Assembly: GCA_028023455.1 (NCBI GenBank)
Contig: JAQFVV010006255.1
Location: 496,001 to 560,000 of the forward strand
Source of the DNA: Epiperipatus broadwayi
Lineage: Eukaryota; Onychophora; Udeonychophora; Euonychophora; Peripatidae
Reading direction: 5' to 3'
Length of the DNA: 64,000 bases
Under the pieces are notes generated by a model. It did not search any database. It saw only the letters and a list, made by a program, of their open reading frames with translations, and was not told where the DNA came from. Positions within the stretch are counted from its first letter, which is position 1, and every line of letters begins with the position of its first letter. Positions 37,050-53,676 of this stretch are shown in pieces. A program made the position numbers and the translations under genes.

Positions 37050-39650
37050 AAATGGTAATAAAAAAACTGCCTGCAAAGAAACTGCAAATTAAAGATTATT
37101 CTGATAGTGCTTCTACTTCTAGTGCACAAACGGTATGGGTGTACAAAAAAATTGTACCAGAAAGTTTGAAATTATCAAGCAGACTACTTAAAATTTGGGT
37201 TTGCATCAAAAGTATTCAACAATGAATTCCATCCTATATGTGTATTATGTTATGAGATGCTATCTAATGCTTGTATGAAGCCATCAATATTAATAAGGCA
37301 TTTAAAAACTAAACATCCCGAACATGCACAATATTTAAAAATCAAGCTAGTAACTTAAAAAAATGTGTTATACATAATGATACATGCTCTCTTGAGATTT
37401 CTTTCTTAATAGCAAAAGATAAAAAGCCACATACCATTGGTGAAACACTTGTTCTTCCTTCTGCAATAAAAATGGTGCAAATAATTCACAAGAAAGAATA
37501 TGCTGAAAAATTAAAATGTATTCCCTTGTCAGCAAATACCATTTTTAGGCATAATTATTGCTGATAATTTAAAGAAACAATTATTAAAGCAAATTAGTCA
37601 ATGTGGAAAATTTGCTATACAACTGAATGAAAGCACAGATCTCACCCACTTTGCTCTGTTAATGATATTTATTAGATATTTTTTAATAATGAATTGCATG
37701 AAAAATTACCTTTTTCTGAGCCATTTAGAGAAATATATACAGGGGAAGACATCTTTTCAACAGTAAACAATTTCTTTGTTACAAATAACATTTTATGGGA
37801 AACCTGTGTAAGTATAACCAGTGACATATTCAAGGCAAAGGTAATTGAAATAGCACTCCACATGAAATTTCTACACTATTATCCATCAGCAAGCTATTGG
37901 AGCCAGAAATACATTGTGTGCTGCAGGATATCATCCTAGTTTATTTTGTAAAAACAAGACCCTTGAATAGAAGAATATTTTTGATAATATACAACGAAAT
38001 AGGCAGTAACTCTGAAAATTGTCTGTACCATATAGAAGTTTGTTAGTTATTTTAAGGGGAAGTGCTAAAAAGAGTTGTTGAAATGAAAGATGAATTACAC
38101 ATTTTTCTTTTGGACAAAGATAAGAGTTCAAAGTTTGCCTGCTTTTCAGTGACAATATGTAGCTGTTGATAGTATGTTACTTAGCTGATATTTTTAAAAA
38201 AGTAAACATGCTCAATTTGTCTCTTCAAGGAAAATGTGACATTTTAACAATGACTGAGAAAATAACTTCATTTTGAAAGAAAATCATGATGTGGAAGGAG
38301 AGAGAATTTAGAAAAGGGATCTTTAGAAATGTTTTATCATTGTGTGATTTTGCTTCTGAAAATGAAGTAAATGTGGAACAAATTAAAAAATCATATACAC
38401 CTGGGTCTCTTTTTACGCGGACTTATTTAACACGATTTTGAAGTTACGCGATTCGTGTTTCACCGGAAGTCGATTTCCGATAATGCGCTATTACTTTAAA
38501 TAATAAATTTTGCGCACTTACGTTATATTGAAAGTAATAGCACATTATTGGAATTCGACTTTCATCTTAGTAATTTCAATATTTTCAGTGCTTATAATAG
38601 TAAGATTTTGTGCAATAATGAAATTAAATTCATGATTTCCACATTTTATGTATACACATATTAAATTTTACAAGATTATAATGTAAATTTGTTCAAACAT
38701 TGTGCATGTTAATTTTGCATTTTAAATCACATTCTGTTTTTGCTTTCTAAAAAAGAATGTAATCAATTATTATTTTCTTATTAATGACACTAATTATTAA
38801 CGTGATCTTAAATTCCAACGAGAGCTAAATGGTTGTATGTCTGGATATCATGAGCTTCATAAACAATTAATAAAATCATCATCTCAAAGATTAATTACTA
38901 ATTACGTTGTCACCAGAAAATCATAATAATTAAAACATGTATAAAAAAATGTAAATTATTGTACTGAAAATTATGCATAAAAATATATTATTTTGAATAA
39001 AATTAAATATTATAGTTTAAAAAAAGTTTGACTTGTATCAATTTTTTTCAAATTTGAAATTTTTTATTAGTCATATTTTATTTCCTTATTTTTTTTTTGT
39101 GCGAATTTTAAAGTAATTTTACGTTGGTGCTTTGCTTTTAGGCGAATTTTGAAAAATCACAGACCGCATCCCCCCTTTTTCAATGTAAGTTACGTCTATT
39201 TTTGCGCGATTTCATTTGCGCGTGTTTTCTGAGGAACCTATCTATCGTGTAAAACAAGACCCAGGTGTATCTATATTTTTAAAAAATTTTGAGACCGAAT
39301 TTTGTAACCAATTTACAGATCTTCTTAGTATTAAAATAGAGTTTCAATGGGTCATGAATCCATTTTCTGAAAATGTAAAAATATATCATCTTTCCATTAT
39401 AGCTCAAGAACAGTTAATTGACATGAAAGAAAGAACAATGTTACAATCTGAATTTAAAGAAAAATCTTTTCATAATTGGTGGATGAAATTGAAAACAGAA
39501 TATCCAGATATAGTAAGCACAGCAATTAAAACCAAATACAGAAATAAATTAGAATTAGAACCAGATCTTTGAATTACATTACCAGAAGGCATCAAACCAG
39601 ATTTTTTGACATTATTAAACAAATGCAATCACATTGCTCACATTGAATTC
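37050..39650 (+). pseudogene. hAT transposase pseudogene (ZBED-type, BED finger plus RNase H-like fold)
   Basis: In order, with frame changes and stops: a BED zinc finger with CVLC (37239-37250) and HLKTKH (37299-37316), followed by PEHAQYL; LPSAIKMVQ; KCGKF-like context leading to QLNESTD (37623-37640), the usual DESTD start of the catalytic domain with Asn for the first Asp; NELHEKLPFSEP and FSTVNNFFVTNNILWE (37690-37800); TRPLNRRIF and YNEIGSNSENCLYH (about 37960-38035); and, after the nested insert, NFETEFCNQF, MNPFSEN, KEKSFHNWW and TAIKTKYRNKLELEPDL (39285-39571), ending near CNHIAH. The TYLCE segment expected just before TAIKTKYRN is deleted. Clearly non-functional. Domesticated ZBED genes share this architecture, but the breaks and terminal repeats argue for a dead transposon. 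Confidence 0.85.
38398..39267. mobile_element. Nested 870-bp TA-flanked element (Tc1/mariner or pogo/Tigger-like)
   Basis: It sits inside the hAT transposase. The ends are inverted: left CACCTGGGTCT (38398-38408), right AGACCCAGGTG (39257-39267), each flanked by TA, as expected for TA-targeting elements. Subterminal sequence on both sides repeats TTACGCG/CACGATTTT-type words (for example TTTTTACGCGGACTTATT and, inverted at the right, GCAAATGAAATCGCGCA), as in pogo/Tigger-type non-autonomous elements. No transposase frame is visible, so it is non-autonomous. The hAT-like coding sequence resumes just after it. Confidence 0.7.
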
Positions 39651-39797
39651 TAATTCAAAATGTAAATCTGTTTAAAATAAATAAATAATTTGATTTTTGA
39701 CTGCACACACATGTTATATTATAGGGGGTACAACTTATAATTATTTTTATCTTAGGGGTATGTGATCAAAAATGTTTTCAGATCACTGTTCTCTATC

Positions 39798-40136
39798 ATA
39801 TAGTTGAATAGTCTGATCATTGTTGCTATAGTTATCTATTCAATTTGGTTGCAGTTATCTTTACAAGTTTTTATTAATCAATTATTATTGTTGCTAGACT
39901 TTAATTATAAATATTGGTTACATGCACATATACAAATATTTATACATGTGAATGTGTTATTTATTGTTTACTCATTAATATTTCTACTGGATTGTAGGTC
40001 TACATATATATATATATGTGTGTGTGTGTGTGATGGCTTTAGAGTAAACTAATGAGCTAATGTTTAATATATATATATATTTTAATGTCTGATCTTGTTT
40101 TGGTTTGGAGGGACTTATCAGATGGTACAATATATA
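39798..40136. other. AT-rich DNA with a TA/TG microsatellite
   Basis: Contains TATATATATATATGTGTGTG around 40004-40032. The 82-codon frame 39804-40052 reads into the microsatellite and has no motif. Confidence 0.4.
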
Positions 40137-40329
40137 AATAAAATACCATATACACCTTAGATAAACCCTTTTCCAAGAAATTTAATAATAGAATTTATTT
40201 TTCCTTGCTTACAGTTTCTCTGATGATGATTGCTGCACAGTGGACAGTAGAAACTGTAAGCAAGAAGAAATAAATTCTATTAAATTGCATTGGAAAGTGT
40301 TTATGTAAAGTGTATGTGGTATTTTATTT
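40137..40329. mobile_element. Foldback MITE, ~80-bp arms
   Basis: The left arm (40138-40218) contains AAATACCATATACACCTTAG and ends CTTGCTTACAGTTTCT. The right arm (40249-40329) starts AGAAACTGTAAGCAAG and ends TGTGGTATTTTATT, its inverse. The ~30-base loop is CTGATGATGATTGCTGCACA plus a short remainder. CTGATGA followed by GAAAC superficially recalls a hammerhead core, but stems II and III do not form. No coding. Confidence 0.75.
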
Positions 40330-43300
40330 AATGTTAGTAATTCTTTATTAAAATACTTAATTCAACTTTTATAAAATGTTAACAATTTAGTTAAAATTGT
40401 CAGGCAGTTTATTAATGGATATACTTTCACCTATATCATTTCAATATGTATTTTATATGCGAAAATTTGTGATCATCAATCCTGGAACATCTTTAAAAAT
40501 ATGAAACACTATTACTTTAAATCTCATAATAGTATCAAGTTTCTTAAGAAAAAGAAACTAATAGCAATAATAAATTTGTGAATTAACAATGATTACGTGG
40601 AAGTTCTATTTATTTTCAATAAAATAATTTATCATAAAGAGAACATCTTTTTTTTTTTTGTAATTCTCTCACTTTAGAAGTTTAATAAACCTATGAAGTC
40701 TGTAAATAATAATCTCTTTTATAATAGTTTTAATATATTAGAATTTATCTATTTTCTAAAGATAGGCAAATAATAATTTTATTTTTAAAAAATGATAAAC
40801 TGGCAATATATTATTTTTTTATCATAATATTTTCCGTTTTTATAAGCAATAGGCATATATTTATTTTTTGTTTTATGCATTTTAGTATTGTAAAACATTA
40901 ACTGTAGAACTGCAATTTCCTCAAACACATTGAAAACATATACATAATCAGATTATTTGTTTATAATAACTGAATTTATGTAACAAAGCAGATTTTTTCA
41001 TTTTTGAATCCTCCAAATTCTATAGGTATATAAAATGATTCTTTTAAAATGTTTTGTTACCACTTAGTAACTAATAAATGACACATCTACCTTTTATTAT
41101 AAAATGAACCCAAATTAATATTTTATTTAAGATAATTGCTTAGATAGTATAATAACTTACATATTTTTTTCAAAAGGGCTTACAATGTAATGTTACATTG
41201 TAATTCTTTATTGGATTATAGAAAAAAATTATAACAGAAATGTTTCTTCGAAGTTGAGATTCTGCCTAGATGAAATATAAATGTTGATTATGTTTTTGAT
41301 GTTTTAATGATTGATTAATTTTTGATTTAAATAATATATGGCAAACAATGAAAAAAATATATATATTTATAGTTATATATAAATAAAAACTGGATCCATA
41401 AAAAATGTTCCTAAATTTTTGAGTCTTTTTCACAGGCATATTAATAAGCATACATACTTGGTGGAACATTATTGAATAGAATTGAATTAATTAATCTAAA
41501 AGATGTTCATGGTTATAGAACGTTAAATAAAATTAAGGTTTTATTAGTCTTTCGGCTATTATTTGTATATAAATTAAGTACAGCATAAAAAAATAGTGAG
41601 TAAAAATAAAAATATTAAATAACAAATTCAATATGTAATTAAATACAACATGTGTGTATTACAAATTATTTTTTTAAATCCAATATTTATGATTCTTGAA
41701 AAGTCAAGATAAGTCACTTATGTAAATAAAAATACAATTCATAGTATTATTTTATATTTAGCTCTATAGATATGTTGTCATGACTTGGATAAAAAAATTT
41801 TTCAATATTACTAAATGTGTTTACACTATTAGTAAATAAGGATATATTGATTAAAGAATAAAATAATAGTTTTTACTTCACCTTTGATTGGTAATTAAGT
41901 GAGATTGTGCTTTACGCAAAAAAGTGAAGCTTGTCTAAATCTTATAGCGCTTACTTACTCTATATATAACATTTGTAAATACGAGCTTTATTAAAATTAG
42001 GTCATCTGACTTGATTTTTTTATCAATTTTATCAATATATATATATATTATTTTTAGAATGACTATTTGATATATTGCAATGATGTATTTTAAACTTTTC
42101 TATAGCAATTTTTTTCTGAAAGTTATCAATATTTTGACTAATTTTTGCACTCCATTATATTCTATTTTCAATTATTTACATCTTAATGAAGATAGTCAGT
42201 ATTGTTCTTTTTAGAGAATTTTTTAAAATAATATTTATAATATAAGAAAAATCTAATTCTGTCATAAAAAGTATGCTCAAGTTGATCGTAACATCTTTAA
42301 GAAGTCTATTCATCCACCACTTTATATGAACACTTCAATCCATCAGGTTGCTTGTGTAATATCAACATATTTTTAGAATATTGCAAAAATTATTTGAGTA
42401 AAATTTTTTATACTTTCATATATTTTATAGAATACAAAATAACTTAATTGAAGAAATATTATTATTATTATAATAATATATCCAATTTTTAACTTGAAGG
42501 TGAAGTGCAGTGCAGTTCCCAATGTGCTATAATCGCCCTTCAATAATTAAGTTTTTTTTTCTTACTTAAAAAACTAAAAATATTTAAGCTAATTTACATT
42601 TTTTGCTGAATGCTTTCTTTTATCACTGACTAATAACACAATTTATTTAACAGTATTTCTAACCTTAATACTTAATATTCTTCATATTGGCTAGAATATC
42701 ATACTTTATCAGTATAGTGCAATACTAAAATTAAAAGCATGAAATTTATTACACATTGATTTATATTTGACTATTACTTTAGAAATTAACATATCTCTTT
42801 ACAAGTTTAACTATGATTATATTATATATATACTGTATTTATTTGGCTTACATATTGATAATAATGTAAAAATTATATCTAATAAGAATTTTTGTTTTAG
42901 CATAGGTATTAATATGTTATTCATATATAGAGTGGTAATGATTTTTCATATCTAACCGGAAATGATTGTAACTGAAAATCGTTAAAATAAACGAGAAAAA
43001 AACGATATGTATTTCAATTTTCAAAATATTTTATCAGATATACATTTTAAAGTTAATGGTTTAAATAAGGTTCAAACATTGTAAAACTTGTTACTGGATT
43101 TTTTTTTTCATTTTATGACAAGTCTGTAAACTAAAATTTGAAATTGAAAGTTAATATGACAAAATTTTTGAAAAGAAAAATGAGATCGTTTCATATTCGA
43201 TGACAAAATGTAATCAGAATTATCAAATGGAAATATGGTGAGAAAAAAAAGTTTGCAGAATATTATTGTATTTCGAGATTTTTAAAAATTAAAAATGGTT

Positions 43301-45042
43301 CTAATTCTTAAAAACCAGTTTTAAGAATTAAAATATACTATTAAAAAATAAAATTAAAATTATGATATCAATAAAAGTGTTAGAAAAATGTATATATATA
43401 ATATTGAATATGCGCATGCGTGCTGCAATCCTAACTTTTTATCCCCATTTATTATTTCACATTTAATATCATTTTCATTTATCTTTTAATGACTTCACAT
43501 ATTTTTATCCAATTGAAATAAATTTATTTAACTGCTTTAATAAAGAATATATAAATAATTAAAAGATTTTTATATACTTGAAACACTGAAAATATTTAAC
43601 GAGATATTCATAGATTTTTTTTTCTTGAATTCAGCTATCATATAATTTAGCATATAACTAATTGTATCATAGCTTATAAAAATAATTTTAATGGGAAATA
43701 TACATGTTTTGTAGGCAAATTTCAGATATGATATAACTAAGAAAATTACACATTGAAAACTAGCAAAAATAGTAGCAATGCGATACACTGTGGCTTCTCT
43801 TTTATTGGTCAAGAATCTCTCAACCATTATACCCACAGAAACCTGTTAGCCATCTTACCTTCCCTTTCAATTCCTCACCCTAAGTTTTTTCTATAAACTC
43901 TTTCCATTAAGTAATGCAACTAATGCAAACTGTAGTAATCAATGGATACCAAAGTTTGAATTTCTATCTAGTGCTTACTCATCCAATAACCCCAAACTCA
44001 TTCAGTATCATTAGACTAGTTTCTAGCTTGTGGCTTTATCAGTGAGTTGCCTTGGATCTGAAATTCACTGTACCTAGATCTTTGGATCATGTGATGTTTT
44101 AATGATAAAAAATAGTGCTGCATTAATTATTTGGTATCTAAAAGACCATGCTTATCTGCTAATTATTATCTACAATATATTTTGGGAGAATGTTATTTAA
44201 TTATAAAAATATTTACAAAGTTATTATATTTTCAGTTTTTGTTCTAAAACAAACTAAAGAAATAAACTAAAAGTTGATTTATTTTTGTTTAAAGGTAGAT
44301 TAAATAGATGCTGTAAGAAAATGGTATGATTTTAGTTGACAATGTTTAGTTTTTAATTGATGCATTGCTTAGTTATATCATAGCTTACAATTTAACTATA
44401 AAATACACAGGGAATTCTCATAAAAATTATTGTTTATATTTAGCATATATGTGATCAGTTTTATATTTTGATTAAAAAAATATTACAAAAGAGAATACAA
44501 TATTTTTTAATATGTATTTTATCAAAAGATAAACTATCAATGATTGTTTTAACATTCTGAATATATGTGATATTCTCAACACAGCATACATAGTGATTAT
44601 AACATAATACCAACAAATCATAGATATGATTTATAGTTTGTAAATGTGAAGAATGCTGACATTCATACATTATTCAATCATATCACTGTTTAAATAAATA
44701 ATGTGTTGAAAACACATTATTGTAGTTTCTAGAATAATATCAATCTTTATTTTACTAAATTTTTAGTTACAATTTTTATTAAATTGTTAAAAATAAAATA
44801 ATTTTATCTCTATTAATATGTGAAACAATAACAGAACTTTACTAAATTATAATGTAAGTTTTATGTTGACTAGATATTTTTTTTAAGAACAACACAATCA
44901 GTTATTGATATAATGTGCTAAAATATGTTTTTTTATAAAATAAAATAAAAAAGTTATATTATTTATCCAAAAAGAATTAAAAGGAAATACAAATAAAGAA
45001 AAATGTTTTAGCAAACAAGTTTTTTTTTTTTCATATGTCATA
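40330..45042. other. AT-rich non-coding DNA with two small repeats
   Basis: A near-palindrome ACAATGTAATGTTACATTGT lies at 41183-41202. A short hairpin-bounded patch lies at about 42442-42555 (AACTTAATTGAAG and CTTCAATAATTAAG flanking a GC-richer core). A decayed hammerhead-family repeat sits at 43915-44105 and is listed separately. Frames of 60-90 codons here have no motif. Confidence 0.4.
43915..44105 (-). repeat. Decayed copy of the hammerhead-containing repeat
   Basis: AATCAATGGATACCAAAG, TCTATCTAGTGCTTACTCA, AGACTAGTTTCTAGCTTGTG and CCTTGGATCTGA match the left arm at 21560-21690 in order. Read on the minus strand the core is CUGAUAA instead of CUGAUGA, and stem II is weakened, so the ribozyme should be dead. 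There is no inverted partner, so this is a single arm. Confidence 0.6.
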
Positions 45043-45127
45043 GCATCGGCCGGGATGCAAACCCACAACTGTCTGCAACCAACTACTTGCTTGCATGGTG
45101 GCTGCGACACCTCTCGACTAACAATGC
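45020..45127 (-). repeat. tRNA-like sequence with A tail (SINE head or retro-tRNA)
   Basis: On the minus strand an 85-base segment runs from GCATTGT (45127) to GGCCGATGC (45043). These termini could pair over six of seven acceptor positions. TAGTCGAGAGG resembles an A box, and GGGTTTGCATCCC resembles the B box and T stem-loop, but position 58 A is replaced by C. It is followed, after about ten bases, by a run of 12 A. I cannot form a proper anticodon arm, so a functional tRNA gene is unlikely. Much more GC-rich than its surroundings. Confidence 0.4.
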
Positions 45128-46665
45128 AAGACGTTTTTCTATGGAAATTTATAATATATTCTATAGTTTTTTATGAAAAAGTTCAACTATTGATATTGTA
45201 TATAAGAAAATTGTATATTATAAAAATAAAGAATGAAATGTAATACAATTTTAATATCAAAAACATGTTTTAAAATTTGAAAATGAATTGAAAGGAGGAA
45301 GTAAAAACAACAGTTTTGCCAAATTAAATGTGAAAAAAAAGATATTTATATTCATAAATTTTATGGCTTGCATTAGATTTTTTAAAAAACAATATATTTT
45401 GACTTATTATAATCTGCAATATTGAATCTTAATGCATTAAAAAATCTCTTAAATTTTTTTTAGTTATATTAATTATTTACAAACTTTTTCTATTTATCTT
45501 CTAGCCAAAAAAATCTGAAAGATATATCAACTATAATAATGTTTGCAAAAATGCTTATTTCTAATGTTTATTTATATCTTTAATTATATAACGTTGTTTT
45601 AAATGTATTAATTTAAGTGGTATGTTTGTGAAAGATTTTTAATACTTTCTATGGAGGATATAAAATATACTTTGAAATGAAATGAGTGGATTAATAAATT
45701 GATGATAAAAATAAATACAAAACATAATTGCAAAACAATAATTAATAATGCATATGAACAATCAAAGCTGTATGAAAATATTAAGTTTGAATACTTAATC
45801 CTGAATTAAGTACTAAAAAGGAATTATTAAAGTTTGTCAATATTTTTTTTTTATGGATAACCATAGAAATGTCTAATTTATTACAGACTTTGCACTACAT
45901 ATTGTTATAATAGATTTATTTTTTTTATTATTATCATGCTGAAAGAAGATAAATATTTACATTTTAAAATAATATAAATAATAAAAAAGGATGAATAAAA
46001 ATTGTCATTTTCCTTATCTAAATTCTTTAATAATTATTATCAATATTTTAAGTGAATTAATTATCATCGTTATATGAATTATTTGGTACATATTAATTGA
46101 ATTATATTTAATTGAGTTATTATCTAAACTTATAATTTAATCTAAAATAATTCTTATTAAAAAAAACCCTGACATTATCTCTATGCTCTACATTCATTAT
46201 TAAATTTGTATTTTGTTAATAATTAGATTTTTAATACAATTGTTTTATTGATTTTTAAAGTTATTTAAATTGCATTGTTGTCTCATAGATAAATATAAGA
46301 CTATTTGATAAAGTCTTTTTAGACCTAGCAATATTTCATTAATATTGAATTGATTAGTATTCATTCAATAAGTCAGAGGAAAGTAGGGTTTTATAGCATA
46401 GGGTACTCAATTCTCAAGAGAAAAATAGGCAAAACATGGAAGAAAATAAGGCATGTAAAAGAAATAAGAGAACATGCATTTAAGAAGCAAATAATTTATA
46501 ATATTAACAAATAAGTATATATCATGCCATTTACATAAGTGTATATAGACATAAAATATTCACCATTTACTGTTGAAAAGAAAAAAAAACATACATTTTA
46601 GATAAATAAATAAAAAATAGTTCAAAAAGATTTTTCTATAAAGGGGGGGGGAGTTAGCTCAGATA
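45128..46665. other. AT-rich non-coding DNA, nothing recognised
   Basis: Simple A/T-rich sequence. A poly-G run (46643-46651) precedes the hAT MITE. Confidence 0.4.
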
Positions 46666-46673
46666 ATTTAAAC

Positions 46674-47183
46674 CAGTGGTCTTCAACCTTTTCACACCTG
46701 CGGACTGGTAAAAATAAGGATAAGGTTTCATGGACCAGCAGAAGTCTATAGATAAATTTTCTTAAAGATGTAAACTGCATATCCTTAGATGAGCATAATT
46801 GTTATAACTGATCAAAACAACAATGTTAAAGATACAAAATGCAGCTATATATATATGGAGTTTGTATAATAAAAAACTTTTTTTTTTAATTTTGAATTTT
46901 TTTAGAAAAGTAATAAAAAATTTAATTCTACCCCCCCTCCCCATAAACATCTGTGATAATTAGAAAAACAAATTAATTTATAAATGATTGATTAGATTTT
47001 GTTTTCGTTCTGTTTCTTTTTTTTTAATTGGGTAAAAATAAGATGTAAAAATTGTTTATATTAATTAAAAGTTTAAACTCTTATTATTTTGTTATTACAA
47101 TCTTTCCTACCAGTCTACCAACGGACTGGTAAAAAGCTTCTGCGGCCGGCACTGGTCCATGGACCAAGGATTGAAGAACACTG
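46674..47183. mobile_element. 510-bp non-autonomous hAT element (MITE) with perfect 8-bp target duplication
   Basis: The element begins CAGTGGTCTTCAACC, and its right end read inverted begins CAGTGTTCTTCAATC, 13 of 15 matching and typical of hAT-Charlie-type ends. It is flanked by an identical ATTTAAAC at 46666-46673 and 47184-47191, the 8-bp duplication diagnostic of hAT insertion. CGGACTGGTAAAAA occurs near both ends in the same orientation. The interior is A/T-rich without transposase, so mobilisation would need an autonomous relative. The intact duplication suggests a fairly young insertion compared with the other elements here. The 62-codon minus frame inside (46762-46950) has no motif. 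Confidence 0.9.
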
Positions 47184-47191
47184 ATTTAAAC

Positions 47192-51698
<4,507 letters not shown>

Positions 51699-52240
51699 AT
51701 GAAATGTGATAATATCTTGGACTATTTCCATTATCTATTAATAAATTTTGGAATGTGTAGAAAATTTTAAACTTTATTTAAACTTCTCAAATATAAACAA
51801 TTTGTTAGTAATAACATACAAATAGAAATGCAGCTTTGTAATTATATATTTTAAATAGTATTATTTTCCATTCTTCTTCAGATGATGCTGACCAGTGACA
51901 ATATTAGCATTGGAGTTGAACTTATACCTTTAGATTCTTGAATATTGAATTCTAAGGCAATGCTTTAAGCAACTGAGCTATTCTGTCAAAGACTCAGTTG
52001 ATTAGAGCAATGCCTTAAAATTCAATATTCAAGAATCTAAAGGTATAAGTTCAACTCCAATGCTAATATTGTCACTGGTCAGGATCACAATGCCTGAAGA
52101 AGGATGGAGAATACAACACAAAATATGTAAATATGAACCTGCATCATTATTAACAAGTTGTTTGTATTTGAAAAGGTTAAATAAAGTTTAAAATTTTCCA
52201 TACATTCAACATTTACCATTTCAGAATATTATCACATCTA
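51699..52240. repeat. Large palindrome of two head-to-head tRNA-SINE units
   Basis: About 270-bp arms (51699-51975 and 51992-52240) are inverse copies. Shared words include GTGATAATAT, GAAAATTTTAAACTTTATTT, GACCAGTGACAATATTAGCA and ACTTATACCTTTAGATTC. In the right arm, plus strand, ACTCAGTTGATTAGAGC (A-box side, from 51992) and GTTCAACTCC (B box, 52049-52058) give tRNA-like pol III promoter spacing. The left arm has the same inverted. The centre is only about 15 bases. The unit is the same family as 8219-8590. Confidence 0.8.
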
Positions 52241-53460
52241 ATATACCATCATCACAAACCTTCAGGAAAATAATGTAATAGTTTATTTGCTCAGGAGGTC
52301 ATAAGAAGTTCAAGCATCAAAAATGACAGAGTTAATCTGATATCCAAAAAAAATCTTGAGCTCAATCCACTTTGCTACTGTATGAAATCATAACTGGCCT
52401 TTAATCACTGAAAATATTGAGTCAGATATCTTCTCATAATATATAAATGCAATACAATATGGCGACTTATACTCACTGTTTTTTGATAACTTCTTTTAAT
52501 ATTTGATGTAATCCACTGTGCTTGTTTGATTTTTCCTTATTTGAGTCTAAAATTCTCTGCAACTATGTTGCAATAAATTTTGTAAAGAAGTTATATAAAA
52601 CTGGCAGAAGATATATAGTTATGTAATTTCTAATATCTTTTTAAAATATTAGAATTATTTCTACATTCTTTTAATCCATCAAATTTTTTCGTATTCTTTA
52701 GACATTTGATATTATAACACTTAGCTCTCAATTGTTCTATTTTCTCACTTGTTTTTTTTAAATATTTACAAGGATTCCACAATTTTCTAGAACTTTTCCA
52801 TTTTTCACACATCTATCTAATTGCATGATTCATCTTTTTTTTTTATAAATACTTAATATTTCAAAGCAAATAGATATATTTTAAACCATTTCCATTTTTT
52901 AATTGAATTGTCAAATATTTTTAGAAAAATTCAAACTTTTTTAAATGACATTCAACAGTTAATAATAAAACACATAAAATAATAATATAATACAAGGTTT
53001 CAAATATTATTATTCTCCTCACTTATTCATATTCTGGCCTTATATAAGGATTGAATTGGTAACTTTTTTTATTTATGAATAATTTAATGAAATATTATAA
53101 ATAGTTATGTTGCCAAACACTGAATATATATAAAATAAAGATGGCTAATTAAACCACGGGAGCATATACATTAATTAACATTGCCTATTTTTAACTTAAA
53201 TATTAAAAATCACCATATGAATATCTTATTAAACTGATATTTATTTTTGAGATAAAATAATGTTTTTGTATTGTTTTTTCTGTGCATTAATGTGTGTGAG
53301 TAGATTTATTTTTATTAATTTAATGCTTAATGTGATTTGATTAGTAAACTTCGTTACATTATTTCAGCATGTTATTGATAAAAGTCTTGGATATATTATT
53401 TATATGTGAGAGTGTGTTTTATAATTAATATATATATATATAACTACATCACTACAGCTC
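52241..53460. other. AT-rich non-coding DNA, nothing recognised
   Basis: A dispersed repeat fragment lies at 52290-52385 (see 27227). A 60-codon minus frame (52630-52812) is lysine-rich without a motif. Confidence 0.35.
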
Positions 53461-53609
53461 TCATGCTTAAACAACCCAATAGAATAGTGAAAATCTATTG
53501 TCAAGGCAATACTAATTATGTAGTAAATGGATTCTACTGCCAATTGTAGTATTTTTATTGTCTTAGCAACAGATTGCTATTATTCTATTGGTTTGTTTAA
53601 ACATAAGGA
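53461..53609. mobile_element. Foldback MITE, ~65-bp arms
   Basis: The left arm GCTTAAACAACCCAATAGAA, continuing to GGCAATACTA, is matched by the inverse of the right arm (about 53540-53608, ending CTATTGGTTTGTTTAAACAT). Arms diverge by scattered substitutions. No coding. Confidence 0.7.
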
Positions 53610-53676
53610 TTATGGTTGTTATAATTTGCATCTAATAAATGGCTATTGTTACAATTACTGTTTATATATATATATA

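Larger units (their letters stand above)
36450..39789 (+). mobile_element. Decayed hAT (ZBED/Buster-like) DNA transposon, ~3.3 kb
   Basis: The left end reads ACATTGGTCTCCAAAG, and the right end read inverted is ACAGTGATCTGAAAAC, matching the hAT CAGTGG-type terminal pattern. A candidate 8-bp duplication is TCTCTATA (36442-36449) against TCTCTATC (39790-39797), 7 of 8 matching. Between them, a broken plus-strand transposase runs from about 37050 to 39650. It is interrupted by a separate TA-flanked insertion (38398-39267). Excluding that insertion the element would be about 2.5 kb, a normal size for this group. Confidence 0.8.

Noticed and set aside
37672-38155. Minus-strand frames of 60-75 codons within 37.6-38.2 kb
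   Set aside because: Antisense shadows of the hAT transposase relic on the plus strand.
40215-40262. CTGATGA followed by GAAAC in the foldback loop, as in a hammerhead ribozyme
   Set aside because: Stem II does not pair, and no stem III with cleavage-site GUC follows. GAAAC is part of the inverted arm.
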